This document shows positions 1-10,728 of a stretch of DNA of 64,000 nucleotides, piece after piece. A model generated the notes under the pieces. That model made no database searches. It was not told the origin of the DNA and saw only the letters and a list, made by a program, of their open reading frames with translations. Position numbers and translations under genes: made by a program. Source of the stretch: Datnioides undecimradiatus (taxonomy: Eukaryota > Chordata > Actinopteri > Lobotiformes > Datnioididae); assembly GCA_008933995.1 (NCBI GenBank), contig WARS01000033.1:10244287-10308286 (forward strand), given 5' to 3'. Position 1 is the first letter of the stretch. The number at the start of each line of letters is the position of its first letter.

Positions 1-3000
1 CTGATACTTTTCTTAGGGCCTGTTGCTGCAGCTACCACCTTTCCAGCACATTGTCATTGTCAGACTGTTATGAATACACTGGCATGCACAGTGTATGCAG
101 ACTTGACTTGCACCTTCACACAAATGCACATACAGTAAACAGTCACTTTTGGATGCACGTTACAGTGATGATACAGGGAGAGTTTCACACCTGCTGAGCA
201 ATCATCTTTTTTGGCAACCCCCCATCAACACCACTTCCTTCCTCCCATGGTGCACTGGGAGATGGTTTATCCTTCTGATATCACTTGTTGTTCGACAACA
301 CTGCTAAACTGAGGAACCTCAAACAGCAACCTTCTGCTCAGATAACGTTAAATGTTAGCTGCACCTGTTCTTACTTGTGAAAATACTTTTGACAGAAAGT
401 CAAGAGCTCATATGCATCTGATCCACAGCTCCTCCACCAACTATCTGCCACCAGCATGATCTTAATCTAATAATCATTTGATTATTTCAGTAATAGATAC
501 CAGGCTGGTTGATGTCAGCCTGGATGCTGTTACTGTATGCAGTTATCTCTACAAAGAGAACAAACAATATCATTTACGAAAAATACTGAATACCAAAATA
601 CCAAAGAAAAAAGACATTCAAACAGCACAAAAAGGCCAGTTATTCTCACAGCTTTCCTAAAAAAGATCAGATCTGTATTTATTTTCTGCAGCTCTAATGT
701 CATAACCCAATGTGGTGTGTAAAAACATATTTTCTTCATAACTAATGACACCTCCACATAGACTTGATGATGACTGAACTGATTATCAGACCACAAAACA
801 ACCACACGGAAAAAGCTTCCAGTGGAACCATGAATCTGAATGCAGACATCCCCCTGTCCGAGTGTGTGGGATAACATTTCAATACCACAAGCCTGGAAGA
901 AACCCCCAGAGTGCAAAGTGTGTGTGTGTGTGTTCATGTTTCGCTCACAATATAGTGTGTCAAGCAACCTCTAACAAATGTGCGCGCGTGTGTGTGTCCT
1001 GTGCCCACGTTGCAGTGTTTTGACAAGTGTCACACAATCCCCTGGGGAAGAGCAGGGGGATTTCTCTGAAGAAGTGGAGCTCTGCTTTTGTCAGAAGAGA
1101 TGAGGCCGAGAGCTGCTCAGGAGAGGGTCCTCACTCTGACTCAGTTCCACTGTAGCTACATTAAATTACTGTGAATCTTCCTTAAAAAAAAATTAAAAGG
1201 GTTTTTTTAAGGGACAGTGGGTGCATGAAAGCACAAAAGTCACACTCTTTGTTGTTTGCCCCTGTCTTTTACTTGCGTTCCTACTTTACCCACCTTAACC
1301 ATTAACCACAAGGCAAATGTGTGCTTTCTGTGTGTGCACTGTATCTTATAACAACTTCCTGTTTGTCTACAAAATGTTAAAAATCCCTCTGCCCTCATCT
1401 AAACAGAGATAAAAACAGCTATGCAGAAGAAGGAAGCACTTGACTGTGTCCTCCTTCCACCAAGTTAAGCTCCCTAAACCACTTCTAAGAAAAGTCAAAG
1501 CTGGAGAAAAAGACTCGCAAAGGCGCAAATAGAGACGGCTCATTTTTAGAAAACAGCTACGTTGTCATTACAAGTCCACAGTGTTTACCATTCGCCACAC
1601 CTCCCTTAACCAAGGGTGAGTGTCATTCCATAAACTTGTCCACATTGTGAGCCACTGTTCAATTTTCTTCCCAGTAGGGATGCACTGATGAGGATTTTTC
1701 GCTGCCTAAAAATATCACCCTTTTCTGACCCTGCTATGACTTTTTGTTGATCATTTCAAAAAGAGCTTTGTTTCCGGTGACGCCCGGCTTCCATTATCCT
1801 CGACAAACAACATGAATGACCAGAAGCTCCACAAACGCAGCCAGTACGCTCCATACCAAGCACCAACTCTCAATGGCATTTGGGTTAAACTATCTATCAT
1901 GCATTTCAATGAACCAGTGAGTTAATGAACAAAAAGGAATGATGGATGTGTGTGGGTAAAAATACTGCAACCCAGTCCATCAGTGAAGCTAAAAGCCACA
2001 TGAATGTCTAACATGGCACTGATGAGCATCATCTGCTAACAGGTTTTTTTCAACCAGCGGACATCTATTCTTGCTGGGGAACTAGTTCAACACCAAATGT
2101 CACATGTAAATGTGACATTTGGTGTTGGTAGTTGTTCCTCTGATCTATATTAGCTTGAGTTATCTACTGCTTAGATACAAAGCAAGGCTCTACATCCCTC
2201 TAATGAGTCAGGTCAGAAAACAGAAAACAGTCTACATCATGCTCACTCCTTCAAAAAAGCTGTGGACTACCCACTCTTCACTCCCACTCTGCTCTGCTCT
2301 CGGCTGCCGCGGTTAGCTCTTTCCAGTGTCTGTTTTCGGTTTGTGTCACGGTTGCTGCCCATTGTCTTTAAAGTACTTAGAGATCCAGTGGGTTGGACAA
2401 ACCTAAACAGTGAAGATTGTTTGGCAGGTGAGGCAAGAGAGGCAACATGCCTCTCTACAAAGCTGAGGAGTAGTTAAATTCATAGTAGGTGGAAATGTGG
2501 AACGTGACCTCAAAAGTCTGCTCCAGCTTAAAGACTATTAGTAAAAGGGTCAGGACCTTTGAACTGTAAAACATTCAACAAGTCGTTGCTGTTGCCTCAG
2601 GACAGCAATTACCGACACTTCTGGCAGAGGTACTGACATTCAAGCAGGTGTTTATGAAGAATCTAACTCTTATGATGTAGCTTATTATAATCAAATAAAT
2701 TATAATTTAATTATAATAAACACAAGACCTGTCTCTTAGAAATAAGAGCAGATAATCATTTAACATTTAAATGGGTTAATAGCACTAACTACCCAAGTAT
2801 TCACATGGTTTTTGTGGATCTGTTACCTAAAGGCTTTGGTATGCTTCAAAGGAACTCTGTCATATGGCATGTTACAAAAGAGTTGATACCTGTTCCCAAA
2901 TAGCTGCACTCAAAGGCTGGAATAGCCTCTTCTTGGATCAATCCCACTGCCTGTTTCGTCAGATGAATGCATTTGTTTGTAGTCTCAAGGAAAGGAACTG

Positions 3001-5296
3001 TACAAAAAGAGCTGAGGGTGTGCAGTCTGTCCTAAAAGACGTTCAAGTTGCTGCATGTTTGATCCAACGTGCTCCATTTATTGAAGCGTACTTAAGCCTG
3101 CATACTGAGAAATAGGTGAACTGGCAACACTAAACTTGCCGCCTGGCTGTGGCAGCGCTTTAATCACTTAATTTACGAGACAGCTAATGTATTTACGGTA
3201 TGATGGCTTTCCAGGATTACTCTGTAGATAACTCTACAATGGCAAATATACTTAAGTACTCTCTTGCTTTGGACTGAAGAAAACCAGAGTGTGGGATGAA
3301 TAAAAATATTTTTCTCAACACTTATGACACAATTAATAAATTCAATGAAATAACATAATCACTTGCACTTTCATATCAGCAATAACTGAATTTCTGTGTC
3401 TGTGTGTGTGAGCACACCAGCTTAAATAACAAATCTGTCATATCAAGCTCAAGTTTGAATTTATCATCATTCATTCATATGCATGAGCGACAAAGATACA
3501 TACAAATCAACTTTCTTGGACTCAGGTGCAGCAACAGCGTAACACAGACAAAACATCAGCACAGAGGAAAATAATCAACAAGTAAACAAACCCTCAAGAA
3601 AAGCAAGTAGCTCAACACTAGGAACCTGGAACAGGCAAGAGACAAATGCAAGCACACTTTCCGTGCTTGACGAGTGAAGCTTTTCTGACTACTTTAGATG
3701 TACTTGGAACATTGTTGACTTGACAAAACTTTGCACCGAACCTTTGTCAGATGTCACCCGCCCTTTTTCTTTGTTCAACCTTTCCTGTCACTCACCGCCA
3801 AAAGAAAGAAAAAAAGCAGAGAGATTACTGCAAAACATCATCCTTTTGCGAAAGAGCAGTGTGCCCCGGAGCAAGGCGAAGGAGGCAGCGTTATGAAAGG
3901 GAATGTGGCCCCTGGCTCTTCAGCTGAGGCCCAGGTCAGAGCAGAGAGCTACAGTAGTAATTACTGAGAGACTGATTGCTGACAGGACCTTCCAACAGCC
4001 TGTGGTTAAGTGGATGGAGCTGAGGGGGAGGAAGCTTCAAATGCAAAGGCATGACAGATGCTCTGCTGATGACTTGTACTTCGGGGTGGTTCGGGGGCAT
4101 GCTTGCCATTTTGCTCTGTTCATTCTCCTTTTAAAAGTTACACAAAAAGAATCTGTGCTCTTAAACTTTAGATGGTTTTTCAGGAGAGGGATGGGGAGAT
4201 GTCTCAGCAGCAGCGAGACCAGATTACCCTCTACAATGGTATTAATTCATTTTGCAAAAGATTTGTGTTTTAAGTGTTTCACTGAACATCCTTGGAATTT
4301 TCGAAGCGCCATCAGAGGCCGTTACCTCATCTCCTTTATTCAAAAATCACCCCTGATCATTTTTGAAGAGAACATGCAATGCGTTTCAAATGGCAGAGGG
4401 TTATTTTTGGAGCAAAACTCTTCAAACAGCAAGAGACAAGTTCTCCTTAAACAGATTTGAACCCACTTCACTGACAGAGTGGGAGGAATGTGTGATTGTG
4501 GCAGGCAAAGCATTGCCACAACTGGTACAGTGCACCATTTTCCAACTGGTTTACGCCAGTTTCTTCCTCAGGGTGGTCATTTGAGAGCCCTTGGGATTGT
4601 TCATCACGACCATATGGATGTTCAAACCTGGTATTTTAGCCAACCAATCTGTGCCATCCATGCGCCGGGTTGATTTAGCTGTGGTGACGGAGATGCCTGT
4701 GTTTATGTTGGATGAGAAGTGTTTGTTCCACTTAAGAACTGATATATAGCTGCAGTGGCTAGATCAGGGCTTTCACTATCTTATATTGAGGTAGGACATT
4801 GTAAGGCTCGATACTGATGCCACAAATGGTCTCCATTCATCTAAATTGCCTTTTGAGTAACCTCATTTTTTCTATTGTAATTGGGTATGCTATGACAGGA
4901 GATTGATCGCACTTCTGCAACCATTGTGGCGCGCAGGGTTTTCTAGTCTGTAATGAATCTTCAGCAAAACAGCAACGTGCAAGAAACGACCCAGTAGCAA
5001 CTGTGCGATCTGAGCTTGTCCAAAAACCATACACAGCCCTGACTTTTGGTTGCTAATCTGCTTTAGATTAAAAGCTGTGGCTCATGCCAGTGTTCAGCAA
5101 ACCCCAACAACCAGACACAATGCTGCAGTCTGACCATTTATGACAATTCAGCAGAGCCACAACAAATAACAGACAGCAGTGAAACGGACCAAAACTGTGA
5201 GCTTGTAATGGTCAAACAGAGACTGTGTCTCATTAAACACATTTTTGTGTACTGTACATACCCGAGTGACTGAACCAAACTGCCACACTAACTTAC
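1..5296. other. jade2 intron downstream of coding exon 2 (partial)
   Basis: No exon with an acceptable JADE2 continuation was found on the minus strand, and the open frames at 2.1-4.6 kb have no recognisable domain. The stretch holds AT-rich patches, short (TG)n at about 919-935 and 985-995, and a perfect hairpin at 2088-2127 described separately. A non-repetitive, GC-balanced patch at about 3.84-4.1 kb might be regulatory, but I see no specific motif that proves it. Confidence 0.6.
2088..2127. repeat. Perfect inverted repeat (18-bp arms, 4-nt loop)
   Basis: The arm at 2088-2105 is CAACACCAAATGTCACAT and the arm at 2110-2127 is its exact reverse complement. The loop at 2106-2109 is GTAA. Outside the perfect arms, GGAAC at 2078-2082 and GTTCC at 2134-2138 can also pair across a short mismatched interval, so the symmetry extends to about 60 bp. 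It could extrude as a cruciform in DNA or fold as a hairpin in either transcript. It may be the core of a small palindromic MITE; no family is recognised. Confidence 0.9.
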
Positions 5297-5382
5297 CTCT
5301 GATGGTTTCTTGTGCTGGTGGCGGACCCATGTGCTGTTGGTGCCCGTATTCTTGGATGACCTGGACCACGACGTCACCTGAC
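5297..5382 (-). CDS. jade2: jade2 coding exon 2
   Basis: This exon has 86 nt and starts in phase 1: 2 nt complete the Ser codon begun in exon 1, and 28 full codons follow, ending in KKPSE. The acceptor is tgctgtag at 5390-5383 and the donor is gtaagt at 5296-5291. The correct reading is S-Q-V-T-S-W-S-R-S-S-K and so on; a longer open frame across the same bases is out of phase with exon 1. The phase-0 end matches where the family continues with Val-Phe-Arg-Thr-Asp. Confidence 0.87.
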
Positions 5383-8300
5383 CTACAGCAAAAAAAGACA
5401 AAACAAAAACAAAACACTTTCATTAATATTTAAGGCCAACAAATATCTTTTATCGCTATAGTTTTCTTTTGCATTGACATTTTTCTGGTAGACACATCAT
5501 CCATTTCTGACCTTCCCCTCTCAAACTTGTGGCACAGTCGTAAAGAGAAAGTGTTTCAAATCTTCACTCATCTGGAACAAACTTAATCTGTGTTTGATTT
5601 GTCAAGAATGAGCATTCATGAGTGCGAATGTTGATCTCAAGAGGGGAAAATGAAGAACAGGTCTCTGGCTGTAGATCAGACTTCATGTACACAGCGTGCG
5701 TTTAGAATTCAATCCAAACAAAACTTTATTGTCCCATCGGGGGAAATTTGTTTAGCAGAGAAGGTTTACAATACAAATACAATAAAAACAGTGTAACATC
5801 AGCCATTATGAACCAGCGGGGAATCAGTTACTTACTCAAGAGCAAAAAGTTGATCATCAATGTAAAAAAAAGTTTTTAAGTGAGCTTGTGATTGAGTTCA
5901 ACGCGTTTGTAATTTACTCTGATGGAGGCAATTTAAACACCGCAGAGAAGCACTAAAAGAAAGCAGCCAAACAAAAACCTTCCCGGTGACTTTTCCAACG
6001 CCTGTGGCAGCCTTACCTCTCTGAGTCAGGCCTTTAATTGAAACTGAGACTGATGATGATCTATTAAGAGGTTTAATAAGTAATGACAGTATAAATAGCA
6101 TCTTGTTAAGCAGTTAGTCCACTGTGGTCCTTTACAACCTCATTAATACACAACTTAATGGCAATTAACCAGACACTGGAGTCAATATCCCACCCACGAC
6201 TTCAATCAGCCGCCCTGTGTGTGTTTTCCTGTGTGCCCATATATGTGACTATATGACTGGGTGCGTATTTTTGTTAATGCTGTCTCTCTCTATATGTGTT
6301 TTTTAGAATCTCAAAACTACTGCAACTTACAGTATGTAGCCGCAAGCTCAATTTCATCTGTGCACCGTGAAGGCTGTCATTAAAAATTGCATCACACTGG
6401 CAATTAAATTACATCATACTGGCATAATGGAAAACACAAATTTGCCAATTCTGTGTAATGTAGCACATTGAGACCGTGACTGTGTGCGCTTGTGTGTGCT
6501 GCCTCCTACTCAACATATTTCCCTTGCCACCACAGCAGTACTGTCATCGTGCTAATTTTAATTGTGACGTCTGAACAACTAACAGTGCCGACGGCAAAAC
6601 TGCTGTTAGGCTTGTCTTCAAAATTACTGAGTCTCTCTGTGCATGCACACACACGCACACAATTCACACATCAACATACACTGTATATACATCTGCTAAC
6701 GCACCCATGTATTTTTCACACATGCGTGCTCATAGTCACATGCCCACCATCACACTCACTTTGCTCACAAGATCCAATTCTCTCAAATCAGTTTAATACA
6801 TGCACTATGACACAAACACATACACGTGCACACACACGCAGGCCGTAGCATGACAGGAAATATGTGTATAAGTTTGATTAGACAGCCATTCAAAACTGAT
6901 CCTCTACTCAGCTGTGTGTGTGAGTGTGTGTGAGAGAGGTGTGTCTATATGATGTTGTGCTAATTATTTAACTGTTTAACACATCTCAGTTTCAACAAAC
7001 CTGAACACCTTTGTGAGACTCTGCATGCGTTAGACAGCAGTGCTCTCCAACAACACCATCATCAAAACACCAAAGTGACTTGAGAATCTTTGCCCAGGTG
7101 CACTGAAGCTGTTCTGGAGATTTGAGGTAAAACATTTTTATGTTTTCATTTTTCTTCCCTTTTGTGTAACGTACAACTTTGACTCTATTCACCCACAAAA
7201 CAGCATGTAGGAGTGTGATGTTAAGGGCTTGTGTGTGCAATAGTAATACACATTTTCAGTGGGACTGTGTGCTAATCTGCTGGACATATTTGAGTGTACT
7301 CATGCATCTGCACTCCGCTACAGTGTGCGTGTGTGTTTGTAGGTTACATCCACACGCCCCACATGAGACAGCTGCACCACTCCATCACTGCAGCCAGATA
7401 ACCAAACGGGCTGCAGCTCAGTTGGAGGTTACCATCATGGCCGTGTGTTAATTAAAAGCTCCGCTTGGTGCACGGCAGCCAAAATTATCATGGGCATCCT
7501 TCAATTAGAAACCTGATAACCTCCAGTCAACAGATGCAGCTGGAGCCCACACTGCACCGGCCAGAAGAAGCTAACGGCTAACAGCTAATTATAAAGCAGG
7601 CAGCATGGCCTTCAGCATGTGGCCCAGTCAGGTCTGAAAAACAGCCTGTTAAACCCGCTGTAAAATATTTAATACATGCAGACCTGTGACCACATAACTG
7701 CTCAATCTGTACGAGGTCACTTGAACCGCTGTTGGCCCCACTGCACTGAAACAGTTTTTCAGGCTTGAAAGTCTACATTACCCAGAATTCATCTTCATGC
7801 ACCTAAATGTTAGATAAAACTTTAATTTTAATTTTTTAATATTAAATGAAATTTTAAAGAAAGCATTCATCACTAGGACAGCCTGAATAACCTTTATTTT
7901 GAGAACTTCCTTTTTACTTCCAAAAGCGACACCTGTGCCTGATCTTAAAAAAAGACTCCCTTGCTGTTATTGAAAAAAATCAGTATTCTGTCTATTGAAT
8001 TTTCTATTGCAGTGTAATAGGAAATTTGATTTTGCATTGAAAATGTGTAAAAAACTATTTTAAAAACACTTTATTCGGAAGTTTAGAAAAATATGCCAAA
8101 CTTAAACCAGGGATACTTTTTATAATGTTTTATTTTAGCTGAGAAACTTCAAGGGTGATTTTTAAAGAGTGCAACAATAGAGAAAACCCAAAACATGTGT
8201 TCAAACATGAAAAAAGGAGATTAAGCCACTTCAGTTTCTTATGTTAGATAGAGTAATTCTCTGCTGTTTAAACTAATTTAGTCAAGTATTGATATCTGGA

Positions 8301-10563
8301 TCTCTCATCAGATCAGCAGGGCTGAATTGACCCAAAACCTAAAGTAAGGTCCACTCTTCAACTCCACATTTTGTTTTCGAGTTGACTAATGTATCTAATC
8401 TTCAGTGTGTGCTGGCCTGACACTGTCAGGGGAATGGCCAAACAAATATATTTGCATGTTTTTGCCAATAGGCATGTCACAATATTCCAAAAATCAGTCA
8501 TGCTGAACTACCAAAAGCCAAAAGGAATATTTAAAATTAAACTAAAATCGCAAGTTGTCGTCAGTGACTGAGATTTCCTATTTTGCAGATAGTTATCAGC
8601 TGCGCTTGTGTAACACTGGACCAAAGACTGTTTATTATCAAATGATTTTCCAGCAGAAGCTGCCAGTGCCAGCAATGTGTTAGACTGGCCAGATGTTCTC
8701 ATCAGAATGCAGTGTGCTGAATCTCTTCATTGTGGTCCGTCTGTCTCAGACTGTATATTTAGATATATAGCAATCAGCCAAAACATGTAAACCACCTGCT
8801 TAAAATAGTGTGCTGTCAACACAGCTCTGACTTGTCAAGGTTTGGACTCCACAAGACCAGCAAATCCGCTGAGTCCAGTAAGGTCTGACATGGAGCTTCA
8901 CGTTCCAGCACATCCCGCTCATTGCTCTACTGAAGCAAGGTCTAGGGAATTTGGAAGCCAGGTCTCTTTATAATGCTTCTCAAACCATTTCTGAATAACA
9001 CTTGCAGCGTGGCATTGTGTGTTAACACACACACTCAGCCACTGAGGCAATGTAAAGGAAAACATGATTGATCAGACCAGGCCACTCCCTGTTATTGCTA
9101 CATGGTCCAGTTCTGATGTTCACAGTGCCTGTATGAAGCAAAGTTTGATGCACAGTGCGTCTGACATCCTTTCTGTCATAGATAGCATTGACTTTTTCAG
9201 TGCTACAGAAGGTCTTTTCTAGGATCAGATGGATGGGCCAGCCTTTGCAATAATGTACCCATGGTTCACCAGTTGACCTTTCTGGATTACTTTTGGCAGG
9301 CACTGACCATTGCATACTGGGAATTTCCCACCAAACCTCCCGTTTTGGAGATTTTCTGATCCAGTTGACTTTTCCTTGTCACAGTTGCTCAGATCCTTAC
9401 ATTTGGCCAGTCTTGATTTATAGTCAGATGTATATACTGTGGCATGCCTCTGGGTAGGAAGTGTCATATCTGCAATACCTATCAAACTATGCATCCGTCC
9501 TCAAAAATCCATTTATCAGTCAACCTATTAAGTAGACATTGCATGTGCTTAGCATTACTTCCAAACCACATTAGGCCAGATTTACTAAGAAAAAGGCACA
9601 CCACAAGTGTGAGATGCGAGCTTTATTGAATTTGGGCCCACAATCTGAGTGTATTAAGCTCCCGATTTACTAAGGCAGTAGCTCATTACGCAGTCAGCTC
9701 CTGGACCGCACTGTCCAGACACTTTCTGCAAGTAAACGAGAGCTCAGCTAGGTGAAGATTAGCTGTGGGATTTGTCTGAGATCACCAAGCTCTGGAAATA
9801 ATTTGTCATGGAGTGATCTTCCAAACATCTTTTACACTACAGTGCAAAGCTATTCACTTTAAAATGATACTGTTAAAATGTTAGTAACAATATTGGGGTT
9901 AGATTAATGCACCAAAACACACACCGTGAATGGCTTAACAATGAATGGGAATGTGGCTGTAGCCTGGGTTGATTTTGATATTGATCATGTTCAAGTTCAA
10001 GTTTAATAAACACGAGCCACAATTCCCTGTTTTTTGTTTATTTGTTTCAAACAGAGGTTTTTTATTATTATTTCACTATTTTTACTATATCCTATACTTG
10101 CTTAGAATATGTTTTAGTGACACAGTAGGTAGGTCCATATTTTTATATAACTGTTTCAGCACCACTCTTTTCTTTAAGATGCACTCCGCCTGTGTCTGAC
10201 ATAATGTAGATCTTTTGAAAGTAAAGGTTAATTCATGCTTTTCTCATTAATTTGTGTTATTTCATGTTTCTCTACACTACTTTTACACTTGCTTTTTGTT
10301 TGAAAAACAAATTTCTGCACTCCCATTCTCCATCATGCACACTGTCTGCTTGGGCTAACTATTCAGATTTCTATTGTAGCTGTGCTAAAAAAGGGAAAAG
10401 TCTTAATGAGTGGAGGAGGGACGACAGTGAGACAGAAAGAGAGTCTATATGGAGAGTGAATAGGAGAGATACCCTGCGGGAGTTGAATAAAACCAGGCAG
10501 CTCACTGTATAACAGCAGCACAGGAACTCACTTTTCTGACACTTTCAGGTTTCTTCCTACCTT

Positions 10564-10601
<38 letters not shown>

Positions 10602-10728
10602 AGAAACACACACACACACACACACCATCTCTTATCCTTCCCTGAATCTCTCTCTCCAACTTACTGTCGGTGGTGTCGGAGTCGTTGCTACTTGTGGAGT
10701 ATTTTCTCCTCTTCTTTTCGCTCTCCAT
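5297..10728 (-). CDS. jade2: jade2, N-terminal part only (two coding exons; the rest lies beyond the left edge)
   Basis: JADE2 is a nuclear PHD-finger protein that acts as a scaffold of the HBO1 (KAT7) histone acetyltransferase complex with ING4/5 and MEAF6; E3 ligase activity toward LSD1 has also been reported (family knowledge). Two exons on the minus strand, 10665-10728 and 5297-5382, join in phase (1 nt + 2 nt) to give 50 residues. They begin MESEKKRRKYSTSSNDSDTT and end with HKKPSE. This follows the JADE2 N-terminus (a basic start, KRRKYS, a SDTTDS stretch, a Ser/Thr-rich linker, then KKPSE just before the conserved VFRTDL segment) better than JADE1 or JADE3, as I remember those proteins. 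The domain-bearing exons (EPL1-like region and PHD fingers) are outside the window. I found no third exon between 1 and 5296. Position beside cdkn2aipnl and ube2b supports the paralogue call. Confidence 0.88.
5712..5746. repeat. Interspersed-repeat tail fragment
   Basis: The text ACTTTATTGTCCCATCGG followed by a GGGAAATTTG stretch is a recurring 3'-tail motif of dispersed repeats in many fish genomes. It is only a fragment and the source family cannot be assigned. Confidence 0.4.
7370..7660. promoter_or_regulatory. Candidate conserved non-coding element
   Basis: About 290 bp of complex, non-repetitive sequence lies in an otherwise AT-rich, CA-rich intron. It contains repeated homeodomain-type TAAT/ATTA cores (TTAATTAA near 7449, CAATTAG near 7502, CTAATTAT near 7585), CAGCTG E-boxes and a GATAA site. 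No open frame with splice sites is present. This composition is typical of developmental enhancers, but the call is inference without an alignment. Confidence 0.3.
8765..9480 (-). mobile_element. Decayed Tc1-like DNA transposon (transposase relic)
   Basis: Read on the minus strand, the segment follows the transposase of a Tc1/mariner-type element very common in fish. The N-terminal helix-turn-helix start is recognisable as CKDLSNCDKEK (compare the usual KRKDLSEFDKGQ), followed by eroded ICSR-like, QKW-like and VNRR-like segments and later by the region corresponding to EHQNWTTEQW. The plus-strand left end at 8765-8805 (AATCAGCC then AAACCACCTGCTTAA) matches the element's terminal region. The frame is broken by indels and stops, and the catalytic DDE region is largely deleted, so it is not functional. 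The right terminus is not clearly preserved. Confidence 0.8.
9570..9720. repeat. Possible short interspersed repeat with duplicated 'ATTTACTAA' modules
   Basis: AGATTTACTAAG at about 9579 and CGATTTACTAAG at about 9663 flank related text. This resembles a dispersed fish repeat that contains several such modules. It is recognised only by similarity of wording. Confidence 0.25.
10564..10625. repeat. (TC)n followed by (CA)n microsatellite
   Basis: A compound dinucleotide run lies 39 bp downstream, in the direction of jade2 transcription, of the donor of jade2 coding exon 1. On the transcript it becomes (TG)n(GA)n just inside the intron. Confidence 0.9.
10665..10728 (-). CDS. jade2: jade2 coding exon 1 (start codon exon)
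   Basis: This exon has 64 nt, 21 codons plus 1 nt. The start codon is the complement of 10726-10728. A cag acceptor ends immediately before the A of ATG, so the exon begins with its own start codon. It is preceded on the minus strand by a long pyrimidine tract (plus-strand 10732-10804 is almost all purine). The donor is gtaagt at 10664-10659. Residues 1-21 are Lys/Arg-rich and then Ser/Asp/Thr-rich, as in JADE2. The 5' UTR must come from one or more upstream exons, probably more than 20 kb away. Confidence 0.88.

Larger units (their letters stand above)
5383..10664 (-). other. jade2 intron between coding exons 1 and 2
   Basis: This interval is 5.3 kb with GT-AG ends. It contains a short fish repeat tail at 5712-5746, a CA-rich degenerate segment at about 6.64-6.84 kb, a GC-balanced patch with many TAAT motifs at 7.37-7.66 kb, a decayed Tc1-like transposon at 8.77-9.48 kb and a (TC)n/(CA)n microsatellite at 10564-10625. 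No other exon is seen. Confidence 0.75.

Noticed and set aside
3903..4460. 185-codon plus-strand open frame
   Set aside because: No similarity to a known family and no consistent splice sites. It lies in the jade2 intron on the opposite strand. The conserved-looking composition is not enough.
5148..5423. Minus-strand frame reading GDVVVQVIQEYGHQQHMGPP
   Set aside because: It overlaps a real exon but in the wrong frame. Joining in phase from the ATG exon gives the JADE2 reading instead.
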